From positions 62,001 to 126,000 of the forward strand of contig JASAMV010007765.1 of the NCBI GenBank assembly GCA_030248065.1: a stretch of DNA of 64,000 nucleotides, in the 5' to 3' direction. Every line of letters starts with the position of its first letter. The first letter of the stretch is position 1. Source of the stretch: Rhynchonema sp. JSB1_4 (Eukaryota; Nematoda; Chromadorea; Monhysterida; Xyalidae). The notes beneath the pieces are model-generated. The model made no database searches and was not told the DNA's origin. It saw only the letters and a program-made list of their open reading frames with translations. Positions 1 through 15,839 of the stretch are shown piece after piece. A program made the position numbers and the translations under genes.

Positions 1-3000
1 AGTCCTATCCTACAATGACTCCACACGAGCCAAGTATAGCGTCAACGGGCTAGTATCAAAGCGAAGGAATGAGCGCCAGGAATGAATAAATGGGCAGCTG
101 TGCATTCTACTGACTGACGACCTTTGCGCTTTTGGACCAAGCAGTGATGTTTTACGCCAGCATAAAACCATTTCGTGTGTGTGTGTTTGGGTCACGTGGA
201 CATTTGATGCACTCGCACTGACGATGACCTGGTGCACCGCCCGTCTGTGAAAACAGTAGAAATGGGCAACCAAAAACACACTGCATCACAGTTCACATTT
301 GCACCCGCGTACGCACGAAATTAGGCTTGAGGACTTGCGTCGAGGGCATTAGAATAAGCCGAAAATGCACGCCGCGCACATAAGCAAGTACAGGGATATG
401 CGCGTGCCATAGGTATCTTGCAGCCCCATTATCAAAGAGTTATGGACAGAGCACAAGTCCGAAGCAGGTTACATGCAGATTACAGTATACATGGATCATG
501 TCAGAGATTGCGCGCAGTCGCGGAGGACTTTGATGCCTTTCAAAGGACTGCACGCGATTTGTTTCATCACGAACGTTTTTTATAAGCTTTCAAAGATACA
601 ACGCAGTCAGTCAGCACGCCTATTGTGACATGGTACAAAACACTTTTACATGCATTTGTGTAGGCAACATCCATATCGATGCCATTTTGGTACTGTACTG
701 CGTGTCACATCCGCGCAAAGTGTTGGCTCGGCCCGCGGTTGTTTGCCATACCATCGTTGTTTACGCCAGGTATTCGGGTAATCATTGCACTCAGTTATCA
801 CTAGTAGGAAGGCTGCGGTCTCTACATACCGTACATATGTGTGTATGTCTACGGCTGCAAAGATACGAATCAGGATTTTAGCGTTCACGCGAACATGAAA
901 TCAAGAAGGGTAGCTGCCAATGCGGTATCCGTGCACTAACAACATAACAAACGCGTGAAACTTACTGGAACACCAAACTACGCGCCATTTTTTTTAAAAC
1001 AAAGTTGATATTGGCAAGGCTTTGGACTTTTTGCTTAACCGAAGCGAAGACAACAACAATAAGAATGACCCCACTTTAGCGGTTTTGCACACTGCTGATC
1101 TAAACACGTTTCACCTCAGGAAACAAGGCGTTGATTTCTTTCACTCATTTGTTGTCATGCAACCAAACAATTGCATCGATGAATATCACACAAATCAGTG
1201 CTTCTGATGTTTGGCTCTCAACAGGGAAATGTACTGTATACGCGTATGTCATGTGTTTGTGCTTTTGATCAGGAAAGTGTGTTATCGCAACAACATAACA
1301 GAGCCCGATAGATCGCGTGCCACCTTTGCATGTGGACATTTGCAACCGCATTTTTAGTGAGCTTCAATGCAGAAAACAAACGCATTGAAAACATTTTTCT
1401 ACTTTCTAAATACTTGGGATCCAAACGGCGTATGTACTATGTATGGTACATATACAGTACATACATAATATTTGCGTATACACATACATAAGAATACTTT
1501 GCTCATACATTTTCCAAATTGAATAGATTTCTCGCGTCTATTGGTCATAGTTGTGAAAATATGAGAACCAGTACGGTACAATTAAGGGGAGTATAGTGGA
1601 CATGACACGAGTACCGCTCAGTTCGATCAACCCTGGAACGCTGCTGACATCCATTGCGATATTCACTCGATGGTGCATTGCCTGTGACTGCATGCCTGCA
1701 GACGCGGCGTGGGTGTGTGCAGCGTGCGTGCTGTTACGGAAGAAATTTTGTTTGTAAATTACTTTCCTAGAAATGTCTGAACGCAGCGAGTCCAGGCACA
1801 AATGGCCGGCATGCTTCGATGACAATGGGCAACAGGCGCAAAAAACAAACGGTCCGTTTATATATCAAATTCTGACACCCTGAGGGTACACAAGTATACA
1901 TTTTCAGGGCATATCCATATGGCAAAGGACAAAAGGACATGGATCATGCTCAAAGGAACAGTACGGTACATCAACGTGCACACATCAGGAATCTCGTGCT
2001 GCTTGCTCGATGTATGCGTCACAATGCACTTTCAATGAAGGACTGTGTTCGACTGTCACTTCAGGTCTGAATCTTGTTGTTCATTCATACATGCGCTCGC
2101 TGTGTAGACAAAAGCACGGACTCATGCCCTTGTTCCTGGTCCTGTAGGCGTCTGTCAGAGCGTATCACGTACAAATTGTTCTCTTCCGTTTCGGACGGCT
2201 CTTTTTACGCCTGAACGACAAACCCAACTTGCATGGCAATTTAACTCAAAGAAGTTCGTTTAAAAGTTGAACAAAAGACTAATATGGATGGATCATCTAA
2301 ATACATATCTCATGTTTGACAAATCGCTAATAATTACATAAACATGATCAACCGAAACCTAAATTAAAAACAGCTGTGTGTAGCTGCAGAGGAGCGAAAA
2401 TAAGTTGCAAATGACAAAGCCATCTCTGATAAGATTGTGGGAAAAGCAACAGTTGTCATAATGCACGCTTGGAAAAAGAATTGGATGCTGGATTCAATTA
2501 TTGTCACAAGCCACATGGGTGCTTGCATAATTCAACAACCCGCACTGACACAGGAAACTCACAAAGCTGTCAAAATAAGAGGAATATTTTTGAAGGCTTG
2601 CTTGAATATTGTCTGTCTCAGCAATTCCTGGTCCCGCAGAAGAAACATAATGCCCACTAAGCCAGTAGTGGTCCTTTTAGCACAAATGCAATAGAACTAA
2701 ACTAGGTATGTATACATGACGAACCTCAACCTTACAGAGAGCAACTGAAAATTACATTGCGTTGTACGGGCAACAGTGCAGAAGTGTGCTGCAGTTGATG
2801 TTTCATAACATCATGCCACAAAAGGTCTCAATGGCCTTCGACTCAAGCTTGCTCCTGTTGCTAAACGCGTGGACAATGTTTCTGTCTGGACAAAAAGCAC
2901 CTGTCTGGCCTTTCGCTTCAGGAGGAAGCCATTATGGTCGAGCGACCCATTAGGAGACAAAAAAATGTTATTTACCTTGACACCGGGGTTGGTTGGCGAG

Positions 3001-5548
3001 CCAGAGAACATTAGCCGTATAATACTATATATATGTAGGTATACTCCCTGCCTGTATTGAGGGTGGGGACGAACCCTTCACTCAGACGCGTGAGTGGAAA
3101 GTGGGACGAATAACGGTGCACCTGTCACAGCTCACAACGGAGGCTAATCAAGGAACCTAACACAGCGTAAAATACATAAATAGTCGAAGTTTGTGCCAAG
3201 AACAGTTCCAGAATCATTGAATGAAGGTGTCGGCGGTTGTTTTATGAAACATTATCGAATCATGGAAATACTGACAAAAATGTCCCCGTGTGCATCGTGT
3301 GTTGTTATTGACCCGAATTCTCGAATGCGCAACCACACCAGGGATGGTTGTTGGCCCCCGATACAGTGATCGGTGACGTTTCCAAGAACTCGGGCTATCA
3401 CCAATTTCTCAAATTGCGCGCATTCGTGCGGCAGATGAGTAAACGTAAGCTTGCATTCGCAAAAAAGAAATAGACTGGTTCTGTATCCTTTTATTTCTGG
3501 GTAGAACCTGTGTCAATAAGAAAAAATTACACATCAGCATGATTGTTTGATATCGAAAAAAACATGCCTACATATTACCCAGTCCTGGTCTCCGTCTCAT
3601 CGGAACGAAATTTTCACGCGTCACTATGATCAGTTTGTGACCTACAATCCGAGCATTCGATGTACATAGGTGACGTATGTATTGTACAGTTGTTATCCCG
3701 ATGGTCACAAGCTCCAGGTCATTGGGGCAGTCGTTTAGCAGAGGAGGGGTCCGGTATATTTACCGACTGGTGGTGCTCTTTATCGAACAACAACAACAAC
3801 AACCGCAAAATATATAGCAGATTTGTACACGCCAACTAATCAGAGGTTCATTCTCCATGGTCGCCAACAAAACGCTGTGAAAACTGAGTAAAAATACAAT
3901 CAAACCCATTGGGAGCCAATTACATACATAATATGAGCCAAGAATCTGCTTAACGTGCCGTGCGCTCATACTTTCCCGTCAATGGTTATTTTGGTGGTGT
4001 ACAGTGCTGCTATTTATAGTATGGAGTTGAGCGTCGGTATGGTATACTTATGTACAGTAGCTTCTGATTGTATCACTGTGATGTGCATGATTTAACCAGA
4101 ATATTCTATCAATAAATTTGTGTATGCATGTAAATATTACTTTGTTTTTTAGGTCTGCGATGGAACTGGCTTATTTAATACATTACAGGCATATTATATT
4201 GGGTCGAATTCTCGTCTATGGTTGCGCGCAAACGATTTTCGAGAATTCGGTCCAATGTGCAGTTCATGTTCAGGCGCTATGAATCTGAAGCCGCTGTGGG
4301 AAAGAGAGAGAAGAGAGTCAATCGGTCATGAAAGTTGTACTAGACAAGACAGGTGGCTTCACTTCATTGCGCACAACTTCAATTTCAAAACATATTTCAA
4401 TCGCGCAATGAGATATGCATGTGATAGATGCTGCAGCAAGCAGGTACAGTATATATAATACTTTGATTGATGAACCCAATGCAGTCAATAGACATTACAC
4501 CACACACTGTGCCTGTGGACGTAATCATGCCTGTTGGGACCCGGTATGTATACTATCTCTATTACCCATCGTTCCGGTGTTACCATACAGCACCTGATAC
4601 TATCGGTTCATATCAAACAGCTCCGACTGTGAGCGATTTGTTGTTGGCCGTTTTTCGATTCTGAACGTTTTTTGTTTTTGTACGCTCGGTTATGAAACAT
4701 CAGCCTGATTTGACCATTTATACTTTGACACACGGTGCATGTAATGTAACAAGTGAAAATAGCCTGTTTTGTTGATGTTAAACGGACAGCATACAGACAT
4801 GACTGACGCTCCAACACCAATACTAGGCCGACGCCAAAGTCAGGTTTCCTATTATTGTTGTTGGTACATATAGGTACACTATTGTACATGACAAACCCAG
4901 ACAATGCGGCTACTGTGGCTGTGGTCGGTTGTTCACTGGCAGCCAGGTACTGTGCCTGCATGGGCTTTCCAACATCGTGACTTGTTACGTCACGCACAAA
5001 AGACTGACGCAAAACTTATGTGCACCGAGAAGAAAAGTGTACAACATAGCACCTTGCATCAAAGGAGAACTAACCTTTTCCACTAGTATACGCTACAAGT
5101 ATAAAAATCCCCGTCTCTTATACGAATAACCAATTTTAAGACAGAACTCAAGCTTTCTTAAGAATATGATAATTTTACTTCTTTCCAGCAGCAACGAGAA
5201 CACGATCCATGTTAAAAATCACGCAATTCACTTCGGTCATCGACATGTGACATCCGTGATGCCCTTGATCCAATCGCAGTACGAGGAAACGCGCGAGTAC
5301 ACGCCTGCACAAGAAGGGCACACTCGGACTTGTGATTATGAAACGAAAATTGCGTTAATCAAAACATGTCTCTGTAAATATCAATATGACCGCGTTGTCT
5401 TTCATACTCTCTCGCTATTACAAAAAAGGAACAAAGCAATGTGTACTTTTCTGATAAAATCATTGAGAAATTTTTTCAGGAGCCGCGTGTTTGTTAAATG
5501 TCCAAGGTGCAACGCAATGGGGTGTGCTGCAGGTACACAACTGGGCTT
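1..5548. other. Gene-poor flank, nothing recognised
   Basis: I find no coding exon with recognisable homology on either strand. Open frames here are short and lack convincing splice junctions or protein-like composition. The only local structure is a TACATA-rich stretch at about 1428-1500, which is simple-sequence-like. The segment could hold non-coding sequence or introns of a gene lying outside the window. Confidence 0.5.
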
Positions 5549-5757
5549 TAGGGCGGACTTAGGTAGAACACGGAATCCGGAATCCGGAAATATTTCCGGA
5601 TTCCGATTTCCGGATGACTTTTTTATTTTTGCGTTTTCCGGAAATATTTCCGGAAAACGCAAAACCAAAATTTCATCCGGAAACCGGAATCCGGAAATAT
5701 TTCCGGATTCCGGATTCCGGATGACTATTTTATTTTTGCGTTTTCCGGAAATATTTC
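5549..5757. repeat. CCGGAA-type inverted-repeat element, copy 1 (one end lost)
   Basis: The left end reads TAGGGCGGACTTAGGT and runs into blocks of CCGGAATCCGGAAATATTTC alternating with GCGTTTTCCGGAAA. The sequence is almost wholly made of short inverted repeats. It shares this end and interior with copies at 7745-7904 and 53208-53391. The right end stops inside a CCGGAAATATTT block, so this copy is truncated. A long plus-strand open frame across it is a by-product of the repeat. Confidence 0.75.
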
Positions 5758-7744
5758 GACCAAACAGCACGCAGAAACTGCTGTTCGGTGTTGTCGTTGA
5801 TGTGTTCGCTCCTTGTTATACAGTTTTATGCACCTGATAAATACATACTATACATTACAATAAGCTGCGCTGCATGACCTTTGTTGCTGATTTGTTTAAA
5901 GGGCTCGGGACACAACCGAAGGAAGGGCAGCAGTGCGCAGTGTTATACATCGTTGGAAAGCACTGTGACAGCATATGACACGCACAAAGGTTAAGCTCCT
6001 TAGAGATTCGCTATCTCTTGGTAGAGGGACTTTTCGTTCCAGAAAAAATTAGATTTTTTCACAACTTGAAACGACCGGTGCAGAAACCCCAAATGAGTTG
6101 AAAGTCAAGTAACACGTGGATAGGATTACAACAGCTTCTGGATAACTTATCATGAGAACTTCAGTCGCTCAAAGCATTGCTTCACTCGGTGAGGGTGCGA
6201 AATGTTCCAAAAATCGGCCACATTTTTCGAAAACACAAGTTTGTCTCTAAATTTTGAGGCCGCGCTTTGTGCTGCATAAATAAAAGTGCAACAGAAAAAT
6301 AGAGCGTTTTCGAAAGTACCAGAAAATAAGGGTTTTAAATTTGGAAACACTTAGATAGCGGCGTGACAGGCCGAAAAAGACCTAAAAATTGCCCCTAAAC
6401 TGCATAGTTGCATTCATTGGCGGATATGTGATGTAAATAAGCCACGTATTGCATTGCATTGGAAACGAGAAAGTCATATAAACGCACATTCCAACAATCT
6501 AGACTTGTTTCAAGACTTCAAACTCCATGGTCCGGCTGCTGCAGCCATGCCAGCCTGAATAAGATATTTGGCTATAATTCGTTACTGTTAACGACTATTG
6601 CACATTTGATAGCAGCAGCCGATGTAGCTTTAAAGTAGCTATCGAACGATATATAACATGCCCATACTATCTCTTACTATGGACAAGAAACGGTCAAAAT
6701 TCCGAAATCGCACACGGTGACGTGACGGTTCATTCCAGAATCGTCAAAAAAGCAATCTTTTAGCCTCTGCCCTTAAGCGTAAGAATTTATTGGGGCTTGT
6801 TATATATCATTCGGAAGCTAATCCCGAGATACATTGTTTGGTGCTGTCACATTTACAATAGCTGTTAACAGTAAGCGTTTATAGCTGAATATCATATTCA
6901 GGTTAGCATGGCTGCCCCGAGAGATCTGTAGACTTTGAGGTCTTCGGACCATGGTAGGTTGTTAAACCAGACGTTTCTCTCAATTTTTTGTTTCGCATCC
7001 GATACAATATGTGGCCTTTATGTGTCACAATTCTGGCGATGAATGTAACCACCTAATTTAGCCGCAATTTAATGGATTTTTAGGCCTGTCACGGAGCTAG
7101 GCATACTTTTTTAAGTATTTGGTGCAAGTTTATTGTAAGCGATGTGACTTTTGCTCCAGATTTAATACCTTGTTGTTTTTAACTGCATTTTGTTCACGAA
7201 TGTGAAACGTCATTTTAGTCGCATATGATGAGATATGCATCGTAACAAACAAATGAACAGATAAACTGCAGATGTAGGTAGGTACAAGGGCGAACTTCTG
7301 CTAACCTACAACCAAACTCTTCGATGAACAGCAAGGTACGGTAGGCAAAATATGCGGGTGGTGCAGGTGAGCGAGCAACTTGATTAAAAAGTTTGCGACA
7401 ACACAGGACAGATTGTTTCATAGTCATGTAATACAGTACAGGCTGATTTCCATAACTGTTATCACCATGTTGAGGTCTGTTCAAAATATTTGGCATTACC
7501 GTATAAAAATGTTCACCAGTTTGATCTGTCCTCCGCTAGAAAACTTTATTTCAGCAATAACCCAACTAAATTGATCATTTTTCATTGAGACGACACAATG
7601 CGTACAAATCCAACAATAATAAACAAAAGACTCAACGACAGAACGACAATGTACACAATCATTACCATGTGCGTTTTAAATTCCTTTTGGACATAAATAT
7701 TCTTTGTTCGTTCGAGGGACCTGATGACTTGACGTCCAGATTTC
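5758..7744. other. Intergenic or intronic, nothing recognised
   Basis: No exon was recognised in this stretch. It is where the missing terminal exon of the downstream minus-strand serine protease should lie, but I could not find the expected C-terminal helix sequence. Confidence 0.4.
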
Positions 7745-9438
<1,694 letters not shown>

Positions 9439-9833
9439 CTTGTGCAGTTTTTGACTCAGTTAGGTGTGTTTGCTTGGTTTCTCTAAAATCCTGTTGACTC
9501 TTGCCTTTGCAACACGCACGGCTCCAGCAGCTGGTGAAGTTTGGCAAGCGGGAAGTGCAACGACAATAAGCGCGCTGTGTTGTTGTTTGTTTACTGACTG
9601 AGTAGTTGCGACTGCGGACTTATCGGCAATCACAGGTGTTTTCAGAAGCTTGGTTATTATTTTGTGTTATCAAATGTCCAAACAGTAACTTCTTAGTTTC
9701 GGTCGACATGGGGAATGCAGAATGTATCCAGAGCCTGAATTCGGTATAAGAAACACATTGAAAAAATGGCAAGAGTGTCAATGTTGGTGACAGTTGCAAT
9801 GTGCATTCATTCATGTTCAGCATATTTAATCAA

Positions 9834-11995
9834 TCAATAATCGTCATCAATATCCGAGAACTGTTCCTCATCCTCAAACATGTCCCCCTCATCCATGGTG
9901 TGTTGTTGTGTGATCTGCATCATATCCACTTGATGATCGCCTTGGTTCAATTTCTTGAATTCGCTAATTTGCGCCAGAATAAAGTCCAGCACGTGCTTTG
10001 GAGAGCGATTCTCATGCGGCAGACGCTTGGCCACCCCCAGGATCTCGCCCGACTCGCGTATGAAATAGTCCAGATCATCGTCGGACGTACATTTGTTCGT
10101 CATCTGAAAACAGCTCATCTTGCTCGATCAGGAAAAAAGCTGTATAATTATAGATGATGCGTGAACATGAGTGAATATGCTAACCTGAGCCAATCGCACT
10201 TTCTCTGATGAGAATAATTCGTCCAAATCGAATAATTCCAACTGCGGGGGTGGCAGTTCACGGAAGTTCGGTGGGAACACCGCTGGTATGTAAGACGGTT
10301 GGGGCGTCTCGAATTGGGGATTGATCAGGCCCAATGGCTCGTGCTTGATGTTCAGCGCATCGTAGGCTTTGATAACCTGAATTCAGGGTCGGCTAATATT
10401 TTCCGTGCTGGTTCTGAGAAGGAAAACGGTCACCTTCGGCAGCAACGACAAATCCATTGTGAACAGGCTGGAATCGAACAGCTTGGTGAGATCACGCGTG
10501 TGCATTTCGCCTTCGCCTTCCTGAAACAGGGACCAAGAGCCATAAGGTCAGAATTATCGATTCTTTGTGTCCGGCAGCAGCGTCTCAGGCAGTCACTTTG
10601 TCAACGATGCGCTACCTGCAAACAGGATTTGATCTGTTCGGACAGCTGCACGTGGTCGGGTATCGAATGGTAATCAGACACTTCCGGGTCTTCGGCATCG
10701 ATTGCGTTCAATTTGAATTCCGAATCAGTCAGAAACTGAGTCACAACATCCAACAGTTTGGCGTTCTCCTCTCGGTCCAGATACTGGTCGGAGAACATAT
10801 GACAGCTGCCGATCACCGCCAGTTTGCCTGAATAGACAAGGAAGGTTCAGCATATCCGGCCTGTGATAGGGATTCATAGGTGAAATCAATGGACAATTTC
10901 ATATTTGTAATAATGCCCTGACCTAGGCACTCTTGTTATTCTGTGTATATGTTGTAATGTCCGTTATCCACCGTTGTTATCATTACTCTGCTCAGGATAA
11001 AGAAACGAGCGTTGAACGCAACTACTTGCCATAATTTGTCCTTACCGAGTCCGTCGTTTGTTGTGTGAAAGGCAGCGATCGGTCGATGGATAGGGAAACA
11101 GACACTGCCGGTGGACAGGATGGTTACCGCTTGTCGATTCACGTTCAGCGTCGCGCCGAATGGATACACGAAGGTGAGACTCTGCAAGGACAATGCCCTG
11201 AAAATCAGGTTCAACTGCCAGACCAAGTGCGTACCTGTGCGTGATTGTCCTCATCGTCAATGGGTGATTGACTCAATCGTTTGCCGGCAGCAACAGCGAC
11301 CGCTCGATTCAGCACCCCGTTTGAGATCAGCGCCTCTTTCGGATGGAAATATTTGTAAAAAACCTGTAGGAAAACGGCTCTATTTTGCTCTTATTTCAAT
11401 TTGTAGTTTATCACCTACTTACCGTTCGAATGACACAGTCTGCGTTCACCATAATGCCGTATTCTTCGAGCAGAAAGTTGATGTTTGTGTTGTACTTCGA
11501 CTCCCCGCCCTCACCGAGCATGCACAGCACCGAACCACCGCTCGCTGAACATGGCAAAGCTTGCTGTGGTCACCTTGACGAGTCAGGGTCGTGTATCACG
11601 TGAAACATCAACTCACCTAGAAATCTTCGGATCGATTCAAACTCGTTCTGACTGTAGTGCTCCTTCGGTCCACCGATCACGAAGATACGACAATCGGGTG
11701 GTATCTCTTGGTCAAACTCGTCGGTCTGCGGTTCGACGCGCCACGACGACTTCAGACGTCTGCATTCGGATGTGAAAACTGTTGAAACAGGCTTCACAAT
11801 TCACGATGAGTGCTCTGGGCTGATGTTTCACTCAATGTTCCTTAACCTGTGCATATTCCTGTAGCCATTATTGATCGTGAATGTTTGCTGTTTGGTCTGA
11901 TCGAACATGACAGTCGTTCGTTGTTGTTGTGAGCCAGCACCACCACCGTGTGATTGTTGTTGCTGGTGCATCAAACTGACCGGCGCCGGAGACAT
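9834..11995 (-). CDS. IFT52: Intraflagellar transport protein 52, complete
   Basis: IFT52 is a core subunit of the IFT-B complex that carries cargo toward the ciliary tip, and it bridges the two IFT-B subcomplexes. Nine exons are readable, including 11847-11995, 11617-11759, 11423-11544 and 9834-10103, with GT-AG junctions that keep frame. The protein of about 485 residues has the GIFT-domain strings GEGGESKYNTNINFLLEEYG, LTFVYPFGATLNV and STGSVCFP. These are followed by GSCHMFSDQYLD, NAIDAEDPEVSDY, PAVFPPNFRELPPPQLELFD and ILGVAKRLP, in the family order. The N terminus is longer than in vertebrates and rich in Gln and His. The C terminus ends in a run of acidic residues. Presence of this gene implies ciliated cells. 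It lies about 400 bp downstream of the protease start on the same strand. Confidence 0.97.
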
Positions 11996-12790
11996 TTTCG
12001 ATGTCAGAATTGGTCGGCGTGAATTTTTTAAGAACAAACGCCGTATACAAACGGCCGTGCTCACTTGACGGGAGTTAAAGCTGAATGTCCCGTTGCCATG
12101 GATACACGCATGACAGCACAAGCACCGGTTCCCATACACCTGACTGGCCAGACAAGCTGCATGGTGCCGGCATGAGCATGCGTACTGTCTATGTGAGTGG
12201 AAGCTGCTTGCGGAATGCTCACGCAAAACAACACGATGTATACTAAGCCTGAAGCTGTATGAACACACAATGGAATGCTTTTGAACCAGTATACATATGT
12301 ACATATGTACAAACCTGGATTGTAGCTTATACCCATATAACAACTAACAGCACACATGACACAACCACAGACAACCATGCACTAGCTACATTTTGTTTTA
12401 CCAACGATCGCCAGCCTTCTGGAATAGAACGCTGGTTTGCTCTGCTGTTTTTTCACTGACCGGTGATTTTCTTGTTTATCCCTGTTTTTTTCACCATGAT
12501 TGCTGTTGCGTGCAGCTGCAGAGCAAGTGGGTTCTGTGTATTCTGCAGACGCACAGCAAAGACTTGTCTGATATTGTCCACATAGACAGTTATAACAGGT
12601 TGTTTCAGAGAGTTTTGCTATCCGACCAGTTCTTTGTGCGTGCACGCAAGCGGCAATCAATTGCAACACATCTCGTCTGTTGTACACTGCATTCGTGATC
12701 AATAAACACACGTGGTGTGAACGCGTTGGCCATACGGATACGACAATGTGTGTACATCGGTACAAACCTGTTGCTTTCAAAATACCAACC
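11996..12790. other. Upstream region of IFT52, no gene
   Basis: No coding exon is recognised. This is the presumed 5' region of IFT52 on the minus strand. The inverted stretch TATACATATGTACATATGTA at about 12290-12310 is simple sequence. Confidence 0.4.
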
Positions 12791-13085
12791 TATGACTGCG
12801 ATTAGATAAATGCGAAAATTGGTGAGCAGAATTGATAAATTTCTGCATTCCGCATTCCGCGTTTATCTGCTCACCTTTGCGGAATGGTTCTAGCTTGGGT
12901 GACGATGACAACTTCCATCGTACTGACGTCAAATGTTGCGTGTTAACGCAAACAGCAACTGAGTTGTTTGACCAAAAGCATAAATTTACTTGCTGAAATT
13001 CTAAATTCAGCAAAGCTGAGCAGATAAACGCGGAATGCGAAATGCAGAAATTTGCCATTCCGCATTTATCTAATCGCAGCCTATG
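12791..13085. mobile_element. MITE with CTGCGATTAGAT ends
   Basis: Ends ACTGCGATTAGATAAATGCG and (reverse complement of the right) GGCTGCGATTAGATAAATGC form terminal inverted repeats. The repeats extend inward through CTGCATTCCGCATTCCGCG and GTTTATCTGCTCA for roughly 70 bp. The centre (about 12890-13000) is unique. TATG flanks both sides, a possible short target duplication. No coding capacity. Confidence 0.8.
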
Positions 13086-13190
13086 CACTTTGTTCTTTCT
13101 TGCTTGGTCGGTTTTATTTCAGTGGAAATTATTCAACGAGCTTTGCATGTGTATCATACTGTATGCGTACTTGGCCAGAACGCCCATTAA

Positions 13191-15405
13191 AGTGCAAGGG
13201 ACATAATTCATATTTGGAAAATGGGACCATTTTTTGTTGCTGGAACTGAAAGCCGCAATCAAGGTGACCATCCTTCAAAAAGAAGTACCGTCGAAAAGTG
13301 TCAAATGAACTGTCAAAAAGTGTGCCAAAGGTGCACCTCTGGGAGTATAAGCACCAACTGATCTAGCCGCCCCCCGGACTTTATTTTCAGGCATCGTACG
13401 GAAGCAGCACATCACCGAACGAACGAGGTTGGAAAATCGATGTTGCACGATATGATCGTCACACCGACGGAGTAAGTTGAAAAATCATAAGCCCTTCAAA
13501 AAGGCTCATTTCGCGATTCTGAAACCGGGTCTGGAACCGGTCAAATTTGCCGTATTGGTTTATGTTTCATTGAAGTGCACCAGCATCGGTGTCCATTTGC
13601 AGGTCGATACCTTTGGTGGACCACCTTCTGTTGCGTCCCCAATGTACGTAGTCTTATATATGTAATCACCGAAACATTTTCAGTTCGATGTGTCAACAGG
13701 TGTCAACGGATCGGAAGTCAAATGAAAATGTTTCGGTGATTACATATATATGACCATGTACATTGGGGACGCAACAGAAGGTGGTCCACCAAAGGTATCG
13801 ACCTGCAAATGGACACCGATGCTGGTGCACTTCAATGAAACATAAACCAATACGGCAAATTTAACCGGTTCCAGAACCGGTTTCAGAATCGCGAAATGAG
13901 CCTTTTTATAGTGATGAAAAGACTCTTATTCACTGTTGGCTTTCTACTGGTACTTTATTCATTCCATTCCGCAAATCCAACTGCACTGCAACTGAACAAG
14001 CAACGCTAAGTCACACAGTATAAGCATTCACATTCCGTTATCAGTACGTGGGTTTTCTAGGCCCGCGCACTCTTGTCAGACACAACATAAGCTTGCACAA
14101 TATCGTCACGACATTCTCCCCCTCAAGAAGCTCAATAAATGAATATGCCTCAAATTTCTATCTCAAATGAATCATCCCTACGTTCAAATGAATCTCGCTC
14201 AAATGATGAATCGATCACAATTCCAGTCCAATCGGCTCAGTGTCACCTTGAGTGACCATCAGGCATGAATCCATCTGTGGCCCTCCCAACTGTCCTCGGT
14301 CCGGCCTTGTCCGCAACGTCAGACAGCCTGTCGGTGACTGCATACGCGTTTGGGGAGTCTCGTCTGTTCGCTTCGCCCTCGTTCGTCGTTTGTTGCTGTT
14401 CGTTGCAGTTCGTTGCCATCGACATCGACTATTGTTGACCGTTTGGAGTGATTGGTTGGCTATTGGAATTGATGTTCGACTTATCAGTGTTGAAGGGTTG
14501 TACTGGAGGTCAGACCACCCTCCAGGAGCTGCATGCAGTGGACGACTATGCTCCTCCTCCCCCTTGAGAAGAGAGCGACGTTGCCAACACGAATTGAATG
14601 TCACACGACGCCGTTGAATTTCGTCACTGGATTTCACATTTGCGCACACGTGGCCATAAATTTTCAGTGCACGTCACAAAATGTGCACATAATCAACTTT
14701 TGTTCATAATTTTGTGCCAGCTCACACAAGTGGCTGCACGACCAGGGGACACGACATTGGACTTCTTTCGCACTCGGATTCGACTCGACGCGACAGGGTT
14801 ATGCCAGAATATATCAGAACAGAATTATGAAGGAGCATAGTCGTCCACTGCATGCAGCTCCTGGAGGGTGGTCTGACCTCCAGTACAACCCTTCAACACT
14901 GATGAATCGATCACAATTCCAGTCCAATCGGCTCAGTGTCACCTTGAGTGACCATCAGGCATGAATCCATCTGTGGCCCTCCCAACTGTCCTCGGTCCGG
15001 CCTTGTCCGCAACGTCAGACAGCCTGTCGGTGACTGCATACGCGTTTGGGGAGTCTCGTCTGTTCATAAGCTTGCACAATATCGTCACGACACTTTTTGA
15101 AGGACTTATGATTTTTCAACTTACTCCGTCGGTGTGACGATCATATCGTGCAACATCGATTTTCCAACTTCGTTCGTTCGGTGATGTGCTGCTTCCGTAC
15201 GATGCCTGAAAATCAAGTCCGGGGGGCGGCTAGATCAGTTGGTGCTTATGCTCCCAGAGGTGCACCTTTGGCACACTTTTTGACAGTTCATTTGACACTT
15301 TTCGACGGTACTTCTTTTTGAAGGATGGTCACCTTGATTGCGGCTTTCAGTTCCAGCTATAAAAAATGGTCCCATTTTCCAAATATGAATTATGTCCCTT
15401 GCACT
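13191..15405. mobile_element. Composite 2.2 kb element with ~315-bp terminal inverted repeats, TTAA flanks
   Basis: The arm starting AGTGCAAGGGACATAATTC at 13191 is repeated inverted at about 15090-15405. TTAA lies directly outside both ends (13187-13190 and 15406-15409), as for TTAA-targeting DNA transposons. Inside, 13495-13680 is repeated inverted at about 13717-13917, which gives a ~190-bp-arm hairpin with a short loop. Also inside, 14205-14369 is repeated directly at 14901-15065, and 14485-14557 is repeated inverted at 14832-14900. A polypurine-like tract next to the last repeat hints at a retroelement remnant trapped in the transposon. A 144-codon minus-strand frame at 14215-14649 has no recognised domain and I do not call it a gene. 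Confidence 0.75.
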
Positions 15406-15839
15406 TTAACAACCGACTGCTCTAAGCTGCACCCCGAGAGTGCCGTGTATCACTTGCTTCAGATATCCTTTTCACCTAAAGCCCGTTCATGAGAATCGCG
15501 CTAAACATTTTTTTCTGAATCATCAAGTGGGAAATTGAAGTTGAGCTCAGCTAACTCAATGTTTCAGCGCTGCCACAACGTGGCTGTGCGGCTGTGCCAC
15601 CAGAACTTTTGTTCACAAAACGTTTTGCCGGGAGTGCAAAACAACCCGAACGTATAAATTACGATAGTGTGGGTGAACCTAAAATGGAATTGAGCGCGAT
15701 TCTCATATTATGTAGTCACAGTTTGAATATGAGGAATCGAGAGAACTAAACCTTGCCGACAAAATTTTATCGCAAATATAATCGCAAATTATCGCATGAT
15801 TTAAATTGCAGCAAATCTTCGAATTTTTCCACTGTCCAA

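Noticed and set aside
5166..5837. 223-codon plus-strand open frame
   Set aside because: It is created by the CCGGAA repeat, with a mirrored frame on the other strand. No domain or splice support.
14215..14649. 144-codon minus-strand frame inside the composite element
   Set aside because: No recognisable domain. It overlaps the direct and inverted internal repeats and both strands are open.
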